64,000 nucleotides of DNA, taken from assembly GCA_030430565.1 (NCBI GenBank), contig JAUIKS010000022.1:1-64000 (forward strand). Reading direction: 5' to 3'. A model generated the notes under the pieces. That model did not search any database, had not been told where the DNA came from, and saw only the letters and a list, made by a program, of their open reading frames with translations. The DNA is from Polyangia bacterium (GTDB lineage Bacteria > Myxococcota_A > Polyangia > Nannocystales > Nannocystaceae). Both the position numbers and the translations under genes were made by a program. Shown here one piece after another: positions 49,695-58,631 of this stretch. Position 1 is the first letter of the stretch, and each line of letters opens with the position of its first letter.

Positions 49695-50064
49695 CAGCTC
49701 TGCACCCCCTTCGTGAGCGAGGCTCACGGGCGTCCACACACGACCCCGCAGCGCGGGCTCAGGTTTGTTGACGCCCGCGAACCACCATCCCGCGAACGCC
49801 GTGGAGAACCTGCCGTATCACGGCGCAGGAGCCCTCGAGCGTGCAGTTTTGTCGCCCCGGCTGGGGCCCAGCGCGGGCCCCATACACCCCAGCGTTGTCC
49901 CCCGTCATCGCGCTGGCACTACACGCGCGCTCGCCCCATGAACTGACAGTCAACCCCGACGATCACTGTGACGTCGTGCGCGCGCCGTGTTGAAATTTTT
50001 TCGACCGAAACAATGGGCCCCATGGGGCCCATCGTCGATACCCGGTGATACACTCCGCGACGGC
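49695..50064. promoter_or_regulatory. Divergent control region of the phosphonate operon and the AAA+ regulator
   Basis: 370 bases without a gene. Direct repeats CCCGCGAAC at 49774-49782 and 49789-49797 lie 80-100 bases before the operon start. TGGGGCCC (49862-49869) and GGGCCCCA (49875-49882) are an inverted pair five bases apart. A perfect 20-base palindrome ATGGGCCCCATGGGGCCCAT (50013-50032) stands 33 bases before the regulator start. The two inverted pairs share the same GGGGCCC/GGGCCCC half-sites, suggesting one protein binds both sides. I could not place -35/-10 or -24/-12 promoters with confidence. Confidence 0.6.
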
Positions 50065-51567
50065 ATGGCGCCTGCAGCGCACGACCACGAGGTATCGACC
50101 GCCGACACGACAGAACGGCCCGCCGACACGTTCTCTATGAGCGACGTAGAGGCGCCTGCGCTCGTGCTCATCGGCTCGCGGGACGAACCGCAGCGCGTCG
50201 GCGAGGTGGCCCTGCTCGACGGTCTCATGCCAGGAAAGCGGCGCTCGTTCGGCCGCGCGACTACGGCGAGCGACGGCATCTACCCGTTGTCGCTGTCACG
50301 CCTGCGACCTGGTTCGCGTGAACCCACGGGCCCGCTCCACTCCGTCCAGGTCTCGCGTCGGCAGCTGCTGCTCTCGATGAACACGGAGCGGGTCATCACC
50401 ATCGCCCACAGCGGTCGCGGCGTCCTGCGAGTGAACGAGCGCGAGTGCGCAGACGCGGCGCTGCAGCTCGGCGACGTCATCTCCGTCGATAACAAATTCA
50501 CGCTGCTGTTCACGAGTCGCCCGCGCGCGTGGGGACGCGACGAGGGCGCGTGCCGCTACGGAGAAGCCTTCCCCTTCGGACACGCAGACCCCTTCGGCAT
50601 CGTCGGCGAGAGCCCGGCCACGTGGGCGCTGCGCGAGAAGATCGCGCGCGTCGGCGGCCGCCCTGGCCACGTGCTTGTGCTCGGTCCGAGCGGCGCCGGT
50701 AAGGAGTTCGTCGTCCGCGCTGTGCACGAGCGCTCACGCCCCGCCGGCGCCCCGCTGATCTCGCGTGACGCCTCGACACTCCGCGAGTCGACCATCAATG
50801 AGGAACTGTTCGGGACCGCCCCCGACTACCCCCGCCCGGGTGACGCGGCGCAACCAGGGCTGCTCGAGCAGAGCGACGGCGGCACGCTCTACCTCGACGA
50901 GCTCGGCGAGCTGTCGAACAAGGTCCAGGCGCAGCTGCGGCGCGTGCTGGACCACGGCGAGTACAGCCGCATCGGCGAGGCGCGCGTGCGAATCTCGGAT
51001 ACGCGCGTCGTCGGGACCACCAACCGCGCGCTCGTCTCGCTGCGCGACGACCTGCTCGGGCGTTTCGTCCATCGCGTGGTGGTGCCTGGCTTCGGTGAAC
51101 GCCGCGAGGACATCCCGCTGCTCGCCCGTCATACTCTGCGCGCGATCGCGTCGGAGGATCCCTCCATTCAGGCGCGTTTCTTTGACGATGACGAGCCGCG
51201 CGTGGGCCAGCGGCTCACCGTCACCTTCATGACGGCGAAGTTCACGACCCACATGTGGCAACTCCAGGAACTCCTGTGGCGCGCGCTCGACCAGAGCGCG
51301 GGCGACACGCTTGAGCCCCCGTCGCTGCTCTGGCAGCTGAGCCAACAACAACAGCCACAACGGCGGTCGCAGACGCCCGAGACCACGGCGTCAGGCATGC
51401 CGCCCTCTACGCAGTTTGACTCGGCGACCGGGCTGTCGCGGGCGCGCGTCGTCGAGGCCCTTGAGCGCACCGGCGGGGTCCGTGAGCGCGCGTGGCGGGA
51501 GCTAGGTCTGTCGAGCCGATACCAGCTCCGCAGGCTCATGCGACAGTTCGGGCTGCTGGGCCTCTGA
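50065..51567 (+). CDS. FHA-like/AAA+ regulator resembling sigma54 activators but without a GAFTGA loop
   Basis: 500 aa from ATG 50065 (a later ATG at 50137 is possible; a TTG at 49987 would read through the 20-base palindrome). The N-terminal ~150 residues resemble an FHA-type beta sandwich (VSRRQLLLSM.. HSGRGVLRVNERE..LQLGDVISV). The AAA+ domain has GPSGAGKEF (Walker A, near 207), ELFGT at the start of loop 1, GGTLYLDELGELS (Walker B) and FVHRVVVPGFGERREDIPLL. The loop that should contain GAFTGA reads APDYPRPGDAAQPGLLEQ, so sigma54 contact is probably lost. A C-terminal Fis-like helix-turn-helix (RARVVEALERTGGVRERAWR.. LGLSSRYQLRRLM) is intact. Divergent to the phosphonate operon, so a candidate pathway regulator. 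Confidence 0.85.
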   Translation: MAPAAHDHEVSTADTTERPADTFSMSDVEAPALVLIGSRDEPQRVGEVALLDGLMPGKRRSFGRATTASDGIYPLSLSRLRPGSREPTGPLHSVQVSRRQLLLSMNTERVITIAHSGRGVLRVNERECADAALQLGDVISVDNKFTLLFTSRPRAWGRDEGACRYGEAFPFGHADPFGIVGESPATWALREKIARVGGRPGHVLVLGPSGAGKEFVVRAVHERSRPAGAPLISRDASTLRESTINEELFGTAPDYPRPGDAAQPGLLEQSDGGTLYLDELGELSNKVQAQLRRVLDHGEYSRIGEARVRISDTRVVGTTNRALVSLRDDLLGRFVHRVVVPGFGERREDIPLLARHTLRAIASEDPSIQARFFDDDEPRVGQRLTVTFMTAKFTTHMWQLQELLWRALDQSAGDTLEPPSLLWQLSQQQQPQRRSQTPETTASGMPPSTQFDSATGLSRARVVEALERTGGVRERAWRELGLSSRYQLRRLMRQFGLLGL

Positions 51568-51590
51568 CGCGCGCGTGTCGTCCGCCGGTC

Positions 51591-54500
51591 TTACTCGTCG
51601 TAGAGCAGGCGATCGTCGGGCCCGAGCAGCGCCTCCCACTCCGCGAGCCCCTCGAGCGTCGCAAGCTCGGGTCGGGCCCGCAACATCGCGGCGGCGACGG
51701 AGGGCACGGGCGCCCGCGACATGACCTCCTCGGCGTACTGGAGCGCCTCTCCGACATCACCGACAGCAGCGGCGAGCGCGGCGAGCTTGATCTCGAGCTC
51801 GCCGCGCTCAGTGGCGCCTATCAGCTGATGCGCGAGGCGAAGATCCTCGCGCGCGTTGGCGAGGTCTCCCTCGCGCATACGCAGATCACCGCGGATCTCG
51901 AGTAAGCCGGCCCGGACCACCGGCTCCTCGATCGCGTCGGCGTCCGCCAACGCGGGCAGCAGCGCGCGCGTCTGCCCGACAACATTCTCATTGGACATGT
52001 GGCGCTCGCGCCAGACGTCGAGGAGCATCGCGAACGCGCGCTCTCCTGCCGCCTCTCGGACGAAGGGGAGCAGATCGGCGGGCGCGAGCAGCAACAGCTC
52101 CCGGACCGCGTCCTCGCCGTCGGGCGCCGCGAGCAATTCGCTCGCGGCGCGTACAGCATCCTCGTAGCGCCCGAGCCGGGCGAGCGTGACGAATCGGAGC
52201 GAGCGCGCGCGTGTCGACTCACCGTCACGCGCGGGCCCAAGCAGACGCAGCGCCTCCGCGGGTCGACCGGACACGAGCGCGCGCGCGACCGCGTCTCGAG
52301 CGTCGTAGGCGGCGTCTGCGGTTGCGCCGACGAGTTCGAGCCGCTCGAGATCCGCCTCGAGCACGCCTGGGAGATCGGGCCGCGCGCGAATCTCGAGCCG
52401 GTATTCACCGGGCTGGAACGCCTCGAGGCCGTCGTCCGCGTCGACCCTGTGCTCGTGGACGATCTCGTCGGTGTCGCGATCGAGCACGACGAACTTCGCG
52501 AGGCGCTCGTTGGCGAGATAATTCATCTGAATGCGAAGCCGCCAGCGCCCGTTTCGATCGGCTAACAGCTGCGGGAGCCGGGAGGCGATCAGATCGGTGG
52601 AGAAGTAGTACGTCGCCCCCCCTGCGCCCCCCCAGCCACCTACGAGCAGCGAGGGGGCGCTCGTCGCCCCGTCCCGCCGCAGCTCGATGATGAGGGTGCT
52701 TGCGTACTCACCGCGCCGCAGCTCGACATCAGCGCGCATCATGAACTCACGCCCGTCCCAGCGCATCGGGTAGCTCACGAGGGGTCGCTCGCCGTGCGAT
52801 TGAATCCTCAGGACATGTCGCTCCGGGACGAGTTCGAGCGACAACGGGCGCTCGATCGAAAGCCCCGGCGGGAGCCCACGCTTGAAGTCGAGGACGACCC
52901 GGCGCTCGTGGACGAGCGTGTGCAGGTGATCACGAAGCGCTACAAGCTCGCCCGGGAGCGCGTCGCCGGGGCCCTCGTGGCTTTCAAGCACACGCAGCGC
53001 CGCGTCGTACTCGCCCGCGCGGCGGTAGTTACGAGCCGCCTCGACGCTGGCCTGCGGCGCGCCCCCAACGCCCGCGACCAACTCGTGCAGCCTCGCCGCC
53101 TCGACGTGGGCGCGGCGGCGTGTGTGCTGGAGCGCCGCGCGGGTCCAGGCCGCGCGCTGCAGCGCCGGACTCGTCGCCAGCGACGCGATTCGTTCGAAGC
53201 CCTCCGCGGCCTCAGCCGCGAGCCCCAGTTCTTGTAGCGTAGCGGATCGCTCCCACAGCCGCGCGAGCGCCGGGCTCACGCCGGCGGGGACAGGCGGCCC
53301 GCGCTCTGCGTCGCGCGCGGGTGAGGCGGTCTGGGCGAGGCTCGACGGCTCCCCAACGCCGAGCCACGAGATCGAGCGATCGCGGCGCCAGTCGAAGACG
53401 AGCCACTCGAGCGCTGGGTCGTCATCGACATCCGCGACCGCGAGTACATAGATATTGCCGAGCGCGTGCGTCGAGAATGAGCCGTCGGCTCGCTGTCGAA
53501 ACAGGTACTGGTAGTATCGTGTTTCGCTTGAGCTCGGGTGACTCCAGGTGCGGATGAAAAAGTCGTCCCGCCCGTCACCATCGACATCGGCGACGAGTGG
53601 GGCCGCGCACTTCACCGGATCACCGTCGGCGTCGGGCGGCAGCTCGAGACGTGAGTCGAGGACCAGCTCGTCTCCCTCGAGTCGGAAGAGATAGACCCCG
53701 GGAGGGCCTCCCATCGGGCGCTGTGGCGGAAACACGCGGCTGTTCCCGTACTGCTCGAGCTTGGGCGCGATGACGACCCTCCCCCCGGTCGCGCGACGCA
53801 ATGTAGCGAGCCCCTTGACAGCGCCAAGCATCCGCCGCGCACGCAGCCGAAGCTGCGCACTCTCTACGTCGTGCTCGTAGACGCGAACATCGTAGGCGTC
53901 CCACTCCCCGCAGGAAGCGATGAGCTCCTCCTGGCCATCTTCGTCGAGATCTACAGTCTGCAGGTCGCGGACCTCGCACTCGAGGCCGGCGCTCCCTGGG
54001 TGCGGCTCCCACAGCTGCCACGTGCCGTCTGCCGACTGCTGCATCGCGGTCAACGAGTCCCCGCCGACGTAGATTTCATCACGTGTATCCCCATCGAGAT
54101 CAGCGACCTCGATCGCGGTCGCGTAGTGCTTATCGAGGACCTTGACCGGCTCAATCCCATCCTCGTCGATTCGATAGAGCGTGCTCGCGGCCAGCTCGCC
54201 GCCGAACTCAACAACGCCTATGGCGTATTGGTCGCTACCTGGACGGTAGGTCGAGACAAAGATCTGCTTGCCGTCGGGCGCGGGGCGAACGGGCGTCAAC
54301 GCTCGATCGAGCCGCACGATCACGCGCTCTTTTCCGACGAGCCACGCGCGCTCGGACCCTCCGCGGATTGGGACCATGTGACCTCGGGCGAAGTGCTCCG
54401 TAGGACTCGCGCGGCTCAGGTTCGAAGCGACCGGCGCGAGCCAATGTAGATCCTCCGGGCCACTGCGAGCGAGCGACGACGCGCGCTCGAAGTCGAGTCG

Positions 54501-56012
54501 CGCGAGCGCGATGTCGACGCCCAGTCGACTCAACCTCGCGCTCGGCTCCCCCGCTGCTGCCTCTAGCTCCCCGGCCGCGATCGCGGCCCTCTCAGCGTCG
54601 TTCCACCGGTGCTCCGCGACGAGCCCCGCGGTGAGCTCGACCAGGGCGCCGTACGCCAGCTCTGGATCCGGAGCCTCGAGGTACGCCCGCGAGAGCGAGA
54701 GCCTCGCCGCGCGATGGTCCCCCGCTCGCGCTTGCCCGACCGCGCGCCGAATCCACGCATCCGTCAAGGCCCTCGTGCCTCGATACTCGATGAGTTCGAT
54801 GAGGTCATCGAACAGCTGATCCGCTCGCGCGTGCTCCCCGGCGCCCCGCAGGCGCGTCATCTCGTCCTCAACGCGAGCGAGGTGCGTGGAGGCGCGTTCC
54901 TCGAGCTCGACTCGACGCCACCGCTCCAGCGTCAGCCGCCCGCCGTACACGCCCGCGAGAACGAGCGCGGCGGTTCCGGCGACGACCGCGAGTGTACGAA
55001 GCCGCTGTCGCCGCCGCGCGACAGGATCGTTCGCCAGGTCCGCCAACAGCGACTTCATCGATGGATAGCGATACTCTGGATCAGTCGCTAAACCCCGTCG
55101 GAGAATCGGCTCGATCCACGACGGTACGCGGGCTCTCTTGAACGCGCGCAGTTGCCCCGCGGTCACTTCCCTCATCAACTCAGCGAACGACTCTCCCGCG
55201 AAGGGCGGCGTGCCGTACAACGCCCGATACAGCTCGACACAGAAGCTGAACTGGTCCGAGCGCGCGTCGGCGGCGTGCCCGAGGAACTGCTCCGGCGCCA
55301 TCGTTTTCGGCGTCCCTAGGACCGCCCCGCTCGTCGTGAGCGAGAGGTTCAAGGCGGCGACCAGCGGCCGACTGACGTATTCCTCGGGCTCCGACTCCGG
55401 CACCGGATCCGGCTCAAATAACCGCGCGGCCGCCAAACCAAAGTCGGCGACCCGCGCTCGTCCCCGCTCGTCGACCAGGACGTTCTCCATCTTGAAATCG
55501 CGGTGCACCAGGCCGGCTTCGTGCACCGCCGCCAACCCGCGCCCGACATCCATGAAAATATCGAGGATGCTTCGAACCGAGCGCTCCTGCTCGGCTTGCA
55601 GCCACCGGCGAAGCGACACCCCGTCGACGTACTCCATCGCCAGATACACCCGATGCTCAAACTCCCCCGCGTCATGGACTTGCACGACGTTTGGATGGGA
55701 GACGCGCGCGAGCGCCTGCGCCTCCCGAAGCGTCCGCGTCTGCCACGCCCGCGTCTCGTGGCTGTGCTTCACGAGCTTCAGCGCGACGCGACGGTCGAGC
55801 AGTTCATCGTACGCGAGATAGACCACGCCCATCCCGCCGCTCCCCAGCGTCTTGACGATTCGAAACCGATCGATCGCGCGACCCGGCGAAAGCTCCACGC
55901 GCTCCGCAGCGCGCACCGACGCAGTGCTCACCGACGCCCTGGATAGACCGCACGCCGAGCGGTACTCGGGCGCCGTGTTCTCTCCGGGGGGTCGCTTATG
56001 GTTCGCAGACAT
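51591..56012 (-). CDS. Membrane Ser/Thr protein kinase with FG-GAP/VCBS-type repeats
   Basis: 1473 aa, ATG 56012. The kinase domain (about 48-330) has LGSGGMGVVYLA (Gly loop 57-), catalytic Lys79, HRDFKMEN with Asp172, DFG at 190-192, and GTPKTMAPEQ as activation-segment end. A single membrane helix (about 335-358) follows. The outer part has a helical TPR-like stretch, then FG-GAP-like calcium-loop repeats such as DLDGDTRDEIYVGG, DLDEDGQEELIASC and DVDGDGRDDFFIRT (about 600-850), then a beta-rich and finally a TPR-like helical C-terminus. This receptor-kinase layout is common in myxobacteria. HRDFKxxN is the usual variant there. It ends 23 bases from the AAA+ gene stop (convergent). Confidence 0.92.
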   Translation of the reverse strand: MSANHKRPPGENTAPEYRSACGLSRASVSTASVRAAERVELSPGRAIDRFRIVKTLGSGGMGVVYLAYDELLDRRVALKLVKHSHETRAWQTRTLREAQALARVSHPNVVQVHDAGEFEHRVYLAMEYVDGVSLRRWLQAEQERSVRSILDIFMDVGRGLAAVHEAGLVHRDFKMENVLVDERGRARVADFGLAAARLFEPDPVPESEPEEYVSRPLVAALNLSLTTSGAVLGTPKTMAPEQFLGHAADARSDQFSFCVELYRALYGTPPFAGESFAELMREVTAGQLRAFKRARVPSWIEPILRRGLATDPEYRYPSMKSLLADLANDPVARRRQRLRTLAVVAGTAALVLAGVYGGRLTLERWRRVELEERASTHLARVEDEMTRLRGAGEHARADQLFDDLIELIEYRGTRALTDAWIRRAVGQARAGDHRAARLSLSRAYLEAPDPELAYGALVELTAGLVAEHRWNDAERAAIAAGELEAAAGEPSARLSRLGVDIALARLDFERASSLARSGPEDLHWLAPVASNLSRASPTEHFARGHMVPIRGGSERAWLVGKERVIVRLDRALTPVRPAPDGKQIFVSTYRPGSDQYAIGVVEFGGELAASTLYRIDEDGIEPVKVLDKHYATAIEVADLDGDTRDEIYVGGDSLTAMQQSADGTWQLWEPHPGSAGLECEVRDLQTVDLDEDGQEELIASCGEWDAYDVRVYEHDVESAQLRLRARRMLGAVKGLATLRRATGGRVVIAPKLEQYGNSRVFPPQRPMGGPPGVYLFRLEGDELVLDSRLELPPDADGDPVKCAAPLVADVDGDGRDDFFIRTWSHPSSSETRYYQYLFRQRADGSFSTHALGNIYVLAVADVDDDPALEWLVFDWRRDRSISWLGVGEPSSLAQTASPARDAERGPPVPAGVSPALARLWERSATLQELGLAAEAAEGFERIASLATSPALQRAAWTRAALQHTRRRAHVEAARLHELVAGVGGAPQASVEAARNYRRAGEYDAALRVLESHEGPGDALPGELVALRDHLHTLVHERRVVLDFKRGLPPGLSIERPLSLELVPERHVLRIQSHGERPLVSYPMRWDGREFMMRADVELRRGEYASTLIIELRRDGATSAPSLLVGGWGGAGGATYYFSTDLIASRLPQLLADRNGRWRLRIQMNYLANERLAKFVVLDRDTDEIVHEHRVDADDGLEAFQPGEYRLEIRARPDLPGVLEADLERLELVGATADAAYDARDAVARALVSGRPAEALRLLGPARDGESTRARSLRFVTLARLGRYEDAVRAASELLAAPDGEDAVRELLLLAPADLLPFVREAAGERAFAMLLDVWRERHMSNENVVGQTRALLPALADADAIEEPVVRAGLLEIRGDLRMREGDLANAREDLRLAHQLIGATERGELEIKLAALAAAVGDVGEALQYAEEVMSRAPVPSVAAAMLRARPELATLEGLAEWEALLGPDDRLLYDE

Positions 56013-56540
56013 AGTAGGCGTCGTGCAGCCAGCGACAGTATCTCAAACGCTCCTCGAACATCGTCCAAAGTCTCATGTGGCTCTCCATACCGCAACGCGC
56101 GCACGCGACTCTGCTGGTATCGGGCGCCGGTTAGATGAGCATAACGCAGTCGTCTTCGTGCGTTCCACCACTCGCCGAGACGGCCCCACATGCTCGAGGA
56201 CAAAAGTCGTAGGTCACGTCATCGGCGTCGTTGCGTCTCGAGTTCGTGAGCGGGCGGGTGATCACGGTTCAGAACTCGAGCGACGACGGCGATCGTGCGT
56301 GGACCGTGACATCTCTCGAGCACGGGACGACGCCGCCGTTGTGGTCCGTCACGGCGGAGGACGGGGCGCTGTTCGTCCGCGCGCCGTGCTTGCGCGGTGA
56401 GTGAGCGGCTTCACGCGCCGTTATCGCTCGAGAACCGCGCTCCGCGACGGGGCGAATCGTTGGTACCGTCGTCGTGGCACGGCCTCGACGAAGCGCTAAA
56501 GCGCGCCGGGGACAGCGTGCTGCCAAGCCAAGGAAATTGC
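56013..56540. other. 528-base gap; possible remnant of a small protein upstream of the recombinase
   Basis: No complete gene. A short plus frame ending at 56403 (VQNSSDDGDRAWTVTSLEHG onward to CLRGE) has protein-like composition, but its start is not identifiable. It may be the tail of a lost gene. GAATCGTTG near 56454 also occurs, inverted, in the recombination-like copy D on the other side of the recombinase. Otherwise I see nothing. Confidence 0.35.
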
Positions 56541-57671
56541 ATGGCAGTACAGATTCGAAAGCGGACCTTCCCGAGCGGAGCGATGCACTGGCAAGCCGAC
56601 ATTCGGGTCCGTCTCCCTGACGGTCGCTACCACCGGGAGCGCTGCAAGGCGCCCGGGAAGAGCCGCTCGCAGGCGCTGAAGTGGGCGCGGCAGCGGGAGG
56701 CGCACCTGCTGCGCTACGGTCGTCAGGGAGAGGAAGGTGCCAACAGAGGACAGGAGGTCCCGACCTTCGCGGAGTTCGTGCCGCGGTTCATGGGCGATCA
56801 CGTCGAGGCGAACCGGCTCGCGCCGACGACTCGTCGCCACTACGATGTGGTCCTTCGGACACATTTGTTGCCGGTGCTCGGCGATGTCGCGCTCGACCAG
56901 ATCGGGGCGATTCACGTGCAAGCGCTCAAGCGACGCGGGCTCAAGGCGAGCACGACGAATCAGGTGCTCGCCAAGCTGCGCTCGATCCTGCGCGTCGCCG
57001 CGCGCTGGGGGGTGATCGAGCGCGCCCCGGAGATCACGGGGCTGCGCGAGGGCAAGCGGCAGCCGGCGTTCTACGACTTCGACGCGTACGCGCGGCTTGT
57101 GGACGCTGCTGGTGCGCTCGGGCCGGACGCTATCGCGCTGGTGCGATTAGGCGGCGACGCGGGTCTTCGTCGTGGCGAGATCCGCGGGCTTCGGTGGTGC
57201 AACGTGCACCTCGATCGCGGGCAGCTGTACGTCTGCGAGAACCGCACGACGTGTGAAGGCGTGCGATTGCCGAAGGGCAACAAGGCGCGCTGGGTGCCGG
57301 TCACGAGGCCGTTGGCGGGATCGCTGCGCGCCCTCGAGCGACGCGGTGACTGGGTGCTCTCCGGTCCAGACGGGCGCTGGCTCTCGGAGCGCGGGCTGGT
57401 CTCGCGGTTGTACCGGGCTCAGGAGCACGCGGGGTTACCCCGAAAGGGGCCGCATATCCTCCGTCATACTTTTTGTTCGCACCTCGCTATGCGAGGCGCT
57501 CATCCGGTCGTGATCCAGCGGCTGGCAGGGCACGCGAGCGCGCAGACGACGGAGGTCTATATGCACCTGACGCCGGCGGCGCTGCAGGAGGCGATCGGGA
57601 AGCTGCGCGAGGACGATGAAGGACGTACGAGTCGCGCGGAACGTGGCGGGAACGTCGGATTCGCGCCTTGA
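56541..57671 (+). CDS. Tyrosine recombinase (phage/island integrase), intact
   Basis: 376 aa from ATG 56541, with AAGGA seven bases upstream (the longer frame adds 48 unrelated residues). Residues 1-60 form an arm-binding-like beta domain, about 75-165 are the SAM-like core-binding domain, and 180-355 are the catalytic domain. The residues are complete: Arg210 in GLRRGEIRGL, His305 and Arg308 in HILRHTF, GHA, and Tyr340 in TEVYMH. It should cut and rejoin DNA at a specific att site. Copy D of the CTTCGACAAC element starts 36 bases after its stop. A second, truncated recombinase of the same family converges on it from 58631. Confidence 0.93.
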   Translation: MAVQIRKRTFPSGAMHWQADIRVRLPDGRYHRERCKAPGKSRSQALKWARQREAHLLRYGRQGEEGANRGQEVPTFAEFVPRFMGDHVEANRLAPTTRRHYDVVLRTHLLPVLGDVALDQIGAIHVQALKRRGLKASTTNQVLAKLRSILRVAARWGVIERAPEITGLREGKRQPAFYDFDAYARLVDAAGALGPDAIALVRLGGDAGLRRGEIRGLRWCNVHLDRGQLYVCENRTTCEGVRLPKGNKARWVPVTRPLAGSLRALERRGDWVLSGPDGRWLSERGLVSRLYRAQEHAGLPRKGPHILRHTFCSHLAMRGAHPVVIQRLAGHASAQTTEVYMHLTPAALQEAIGKLREDDEGRTSRAERGGNVGFAP

Positions 57672-57707
57672 GAATCACGTGTGATCACAGGTAGATAGCG
57701 GTGGGGG

Positions 57708-57734
57708 GCTGACTTCGACAACGATTCGGTCAGC
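57708..57734. other. CTTCGACAAC element, copy D, framed by an inverted repeat
   Basis: GCTGAC (57708-57713), then a 15-base centre starting TTCGACAACGATTCG, then GTCAGC (57729-57734). The six-base arms are perfect inverted repeats, as in recombinase core sites. Copies A, B and C match the centre and one arm each (A right arm; B and C left arm, with one change). It lies between the convergent recombinase genes. Confidence 0.6.
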
Positions 57735-57783
57735 TAAGCCAAACTGTTTGAGATTGTTGGTGTTTTTCTCGGGTGGAAACGTT

Positions 57784-57802
57784 GTGCCCGAATGGTGCCA
57801 AA
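57784..57802 (-). repeat. TTTGGCAC-type 19-mer beyond the truncated recombinase
   Basis: The minus strand reads TTTGGCACCATTCGGGCAC, 18 of 19 identical to 23841-23859. It begins eight bases after the stop of the truncated recombinase, equivalent to its place after the remnant at 23.8 kb. Confidence 0.6.
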
Positions 57803-57809
57803 TCTTGGA

Positions 57810-58631
57810 TTACCGAAGCTGCTTGATCGCCTCCTTCAGCGCGCGCGGGGCGAGGTGCATGTACAGCTCCGTCGTCGCGCTGCTGGCGTGGCCCGCCAGC
57901 TCCTGGATGACCTTCTGCGCCGTGCCTCGCATGGCGAGATGGGAGCAAAAGGTGTGGCGGAGGATGTGTGGTCCCGTGACCGGGAGACCCGCGTAGCGCT
58001 GGGCCTTCGCGAGGCGGCGGCGAAGTCCGGTCGCGGAGAGCGGCGCTCCGTTGTCACGGGAGAGCACATGCTCGTCGCGCTGCTTCATCGGCGAGAGCAG
58101 TTCGACCAGCGGATCGGATATCGGGACCCACCGCGTCCGGCGGCCCTTCGGTAGCCGGACATGACCGGCCTGCGTGAGATTCTCGCACACGAACAGCGCC
58201 TCCCGCTCGAGGTGCACGTTCTGCCATCGAAGCCCACGCAGCTCTCCGCGTCGGAGCCCTGCGTCACCACCGATCCGCACGATCGCGAGCGTCGTGTCGT
58301 CGAGGGTCGAGGCCGAGGCCACGAGGCGCTCGTAGACATCGAAGTCGTAGAACTCCGGGTGGCGTTTGCCGGCCGCGACGTTGCTGATCTTCGGCACCGT
58401 GTCGATGACGCCCCAGGCGTGGGCCTGACGGAGGATCGTCTTGAGGTTGTTCAGCAGCAGGTTCGTTGAGCTCGCCTTGAGCCCCCGTCGCTTGAGCGCC
58501 TGCACGTGTCGAGCGGTGATTTGGTCGACCGGCAGCTCGCCCAGGATCGGGAGGAGGTGCGTGCGGAGGACTGAGTCGTAGGTCCGCCACGTGTCGTGCG
58601 CGAGGCGGTTGGCGAGCACGTGGTCGTTGAA
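57810..58631 (-). pseudogene. Tyrosine recombinase lacking its N-terminal domain
   Basis: From a TAA at 58632-58634 the frame reads FNDHVLANRLAHDTWRTYDS, which aligns with MGDHVEANRLAPTTRRHYDV of the intact recombinase. Homology is therefore complete from the core-binding domain on, but the ~75-residue arm-binding domain is gone. A GTG at 58619 could start a 269-aa protein. The catalytic set is present (GLRRGELRGL Arg, HILRHTF, GHASS, TELYMH Tyr). It might still cut core sites, but without arm binding normal regulation is unlikely. Nearly the same C-terminus occurs in the remnant at 23567-23899. Confidence 0.75.
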
